From contig JAFLDC010000106.1 in NCBI GenBank assembly GCA_017302775.1, positions 1 to 7,961 of the forward strand: a DNA stretch of 7,961 nt. Direction: 5' to 3'. The stretch is from Sphingomonadales bacterium. GTDB lineage: Bacteria; Pseudomonadota; Alphaproteobacteria; Sphingomonadales; Sphingomonadaceae. Made by a program: the position numbers and the translations under genes. Every line of letters begins with the position of its first letter. The first letter of the stretch is position 1. Below are positions 6,857 to 7,961 of the stretch, piece by piece. The notes below the pieces were generated by a model. That model was not told where the DNA came from. It saw only the letters and a list, made by a program, of their open reading frames with translations, and ran no database searches.

Positions 6857-7210
6857 ATGTCCGAGGATGGAGAGCCCCCCGTGGCTGCACGACTGAAACT
6901 TGAAAGCGTGTCCAGCAAGGCCGCGCGACCAATGACACGTCGCGCCGTTCGCTTTGCCGCAACCAGCCGCGTGTCGGTCCAATCCAGCCATGGCGATCGC
7001 AGTAAAGCCTTCTTGCGCGATGTCTCTACATTCGGGTGTTCGCTTGAGAGTGACGCAATCTGGATGCGGAGCGGAATGTTCGTTTCGATCGGCTTGTCCA
7101 GAGATTGGGCGGTGCAGGCGGTGGTCCGCTGGGTACGCGCGGGCAGCGCTGGCGTCGAATTTCTCCGTCCGATCAGCGAAGCGGACGCCAGAACGCTGTC
7201 ATCGGATTAG
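6857..7210 (+). CDS. single-domain PilZ protein, probable c-di-GMP receptor
   Basis: Small soluble protein of up to 117 residues made almost entirely of one PilZ domain, the family of cyclic di-GMP receptors. Both ligand motifs are visible: RRAVR (RxxxR, Arg28 and Arg32) and DVSTFG (DxSxxG, residues 55-60). The strand-rich remainder (MFVSIGL, AVQAVVRWVRAGSAGVEFLRP) fits the PilZ beta-barrel. With both motifs intact it is likely to bind c-di-GMP; its target cannot be told from sequence. The start is uncertain. The ATG at 6857 has GAGGGG directly abutting it, too close for a good Shine-Dalgarno. A GTG at 6881 (residue 9) has GGAGAG six bases before it and would give about 109 residues without touching the domain. 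It is the only plus-strand gene here, divergent from tRNA-His and convergent with rpmE. Confidence 0.9.
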   Translation: MSEDGEPPVAARLKLESVSSKAARPMTRRAVRFAATSRVSVQSSHGDRSKAFLRDVSTFGCSLESDAIWMRSGMFVSIGLSRDWAVQAVVRWVRAGSAGVEFLRPISEADARTLSSD

Positions 7211-7230
7211 CTTACGCTCCAAGCGACAAA

Positions 7231-7259
7231 GCAAAAGGGCGACCCTTGCGGGCCGCCCT
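7231..7259 (-). terminator. intrinsic terminator of rpmE
   Basis: On the minus strand a ten-pair stem AGGGCGGCCC/GGGTCGCCCT (one G-U pair) closes a GCAA tetraloop of the stable GNRA class and is followed by TTTGCTTTG. It begins 25 bases after the rpmE stop. On the plus strand the same stem has an A-C mismatch and no following T-tract, so it is a poor terminator for the convergent pilZ transcript. Confidence 0.85.
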
Positions 7260-7284
7260 CATGTTTCGCAACGCAAAGTCGCGC

Positions 7285-7509
7285 TTACTTCTTAAGTGTA
7301 AGCCCGCCGAAACGCTTGTTGAACTGGGCCACACGACCACCTTGATCAACCTGACGAGTGCCGCCTGTCCATGCCGGGTGCGAGGTAGGATCGATTTCAA
7401 GCACGAGCGTGTCGCCTTCCTTGCCCCAAGTAGAGCGGGTTTCGAACACGGTGCCGTCCGTCATCTGCACCTTGATCATGTGGTAGTCGGGATGTCCTTC
7501 GGCCTTCAT
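7285..7509 (-). CDS. rpmE: 50S ribosomal protein bL31, zinc-free (C-minus) form
   Basis: Large-subunit ribosomal protein bL31, which forms a bridge between the subunits. The 74-residue product begins [10 protein letters not shown], the usual bL31 opening with the His-Pro-Asp-Tyr segment. It continues with [15 protein letters not shown], a [11 protein letters not shown] stretch and the [12 protein letters not shown] ending typical of the family. No cysteine is present, so the four zinc ligands of C-plus bL31 (as in E. coli RpmE) are missing; this C-minus form is common in alphaproteobacteria. The ATG at 7507-7509 has a GAAAGAG ribosome-binding site a few bases upstream. In-frame codons further upstream are non-conserved leader. 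It follows fabZ by 80 bases on the same strand and ends in a clear intrinsic terminator. Confidence 0.96.
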   Translation of the reverse strand: MKAEGHPDYHMIKVQMTDGTVFETRSTWGKEGDTLVLEIDPTSHPAWTGGTRQVDQGGRVAQFNKRFGGLTLKK

Positions 7510-7530
7510 GGCATTTCTCTTTCGGTAGCA

Positions 7531-7546
7531 GCCGGTTCCGACCGGC
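7531..7546 (-). promoter_or_regulatory. leader hairpin upstream of rpmE
   Basis: GCCGGT pairs perfectly with ACCGGC around a four-base loop, 22 bases before the rpmE ATG. No T-tract follows, so it is not a terminator for fabZ. It lies in what would be the rpmE 5' leader or the fabZ-rpmE spacer. Autogenous control of rpmE through its leader is known in E. coli, so this hairpin is a candidate control element; that role here is inference. Confidence 0.35.
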
Positions 7547-7589
7547 CTGAAATGGGAAGCGGCGCGCTTAGACGCCCACTCCGAAAAAA

Positions 7590-7961
7590 TCAAGCGTCGG
7601 CGATCATCGCCGTAAACTGGACGTCACACGTCACCTTGTCGTCGATCGACGCCTTGCCCCAGAATTTGCAGACGCGCGAACGCTTCTGCACAAAGCCGGC
7701 TTGCAATGTGAGGAGAACACCAGGCTCAACCGGAGCGCGGAATTTGGCTTCCTCGATCGCCATGAAATAGACCAGCTTTCCGGTACCGGCGAGGCCCAGG
7801 CTCTCGATCGCAAGAATACCCGCTGCCTGAGCCAGAGCCTCAATCTGAAGTACACCAGGCATGATCGGGCGGCCGGGGAAGTGCCCCTGGAAGAACCCCT
7901 CGTTAAAGCTCACCGCTTTAACCGCGGTAATTGACTCTTCGCTGACTTCCAGAACCCGGTC
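7590..7961 (-). CDS. fabZ: FabZ 3-hydroxyacyl-[acyl-carrier-protein] dehydratase, N-terminus cut by the window edge
   Basis: Cytoplasmic hot-dog-fold enzyme that removes water from (3R)-3-hydroxyacyl-ACP to give trans-2-enoyl-ACP in fatty acid elongation. The frame runs unbroken from the window edge ([20 protein letters not shown]) to the TGA at 7590-7592, giving 123 residues, so roughly 25-30 N-terminal residues are missing compared with a usual length of about 150. The active-site segment [20 protein letters not shown] holds the catalytic His (residue 27 of the visible part) and Glu (residue 41), equivalent to the His/Glu pair of E. coli FabZ. The downstream KFRAPVEPG stretch is also typical. 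A GTG at 7911-7913 lies inside the conserved region and is not the true start. In related genomes fabZ often follows bamA/skp or lpxD; that side lies outside the window. rpmE follows 80 bases downstream. Confidence 0.96.
   Translation of the reverse strand, partial: DRVLEVSEESITAVKAVSFNEGFFQGHFPGRPIMPGVLQIEALAQAAGILAIESLGLAGTGKLVYFMAIEEAKFRAPVEPGVLLTLQAGFVQKRSRVCKFWGKASIDDKVTCDVQFTAMIADA

Noticed and set aside
7236..7259. Bidirectional terminator also serving pilZ
   Set aside because: On the plus strand the stem has an A-C mismatch and is not followed by a T-tract, so only the minus-strand call is supported.
7584..7612. Terminator-like hairpin plus T6 at the end of fabZ
   Set aside because: A short stem inside the last fabZ codons is separated from the T-run by about eight bases, too far for a standard intrinsic terminator.
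1..7961. An undescribed defence, mobile or biosynthetic system
   Set aside because: All substantial coding sequence belongs to recognised housekeeping families, and there are no direct-repeat arrays, transposase or integrase signatures, or clusters of unknown genes.

Overview
The window is ordinary chromosomal housekeeping DNA from a GC-rich alphaproteobacterium. A System I (Ccm) cytochrome c maturation operon, a bL31 protein without zinc cysteines, the fabZ-rpmE pair and a free-standing PilZ protein fit Sphingomonadales (Erythrobacteraceae/Sphingomonadaceae-like). That placement is inferred from gene content and protein style, not from a search. I see no mobile element, CRISPR array, phage gene or defence system.

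Layout, left to right. Positions 1-1544 (minus) hold kup, a potassium transporter cut at its C-terminus by the window edge. Positions 1623-6499 (minus) hold seven ccm genes, in transcription order ccmC, ccmD, ccmE, ccmF, ccmG, ccmH, ccmI. Every neighbouring pair overlaps by 4 or 8 bases. A tRNA-His gene at 6615-6692 lies on the same strand just upstream of ccmC. After a gap containing a compact inverted repeat, a small PilZ gene is read on the plus strand (6857-7210). It converges on rpmE (bL31, minus), whose clear intrinsic terminator lies between the two genes. Upstream of rpmE is fabZ (minus), whose N-terminus is outside the window.

How the genes work together. CcmC and CcmD load heme onto the periplasmic chaperone CcmE and help release holo-CcmE. 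CcmF ligates the heme to apocytochrome c. CcmG and CcmH keep the apocytochrome CXXCH cysteines reduced, and the TPR protein CcmI presents the apocytochrome. The ABC transporter genes ccmA and ccmB, which release holo-CcmE, are not in the window. Kup, PilZ, bL31 and FabZ have no evident functional link to cytochrome maturation.

The points most worth checking are modest: the fully overlapping seven-gene ccm block without ccmAB; a tRNA-His that encodes the canonical G-1:C73 pair, which several alphaproteobacterial orders have lost; an inverted repeat in the tRNA-His/pilZ gap; a hairpin in the rpmE leader; and an uncertain pilZ start. I found no convincing undescribed system.
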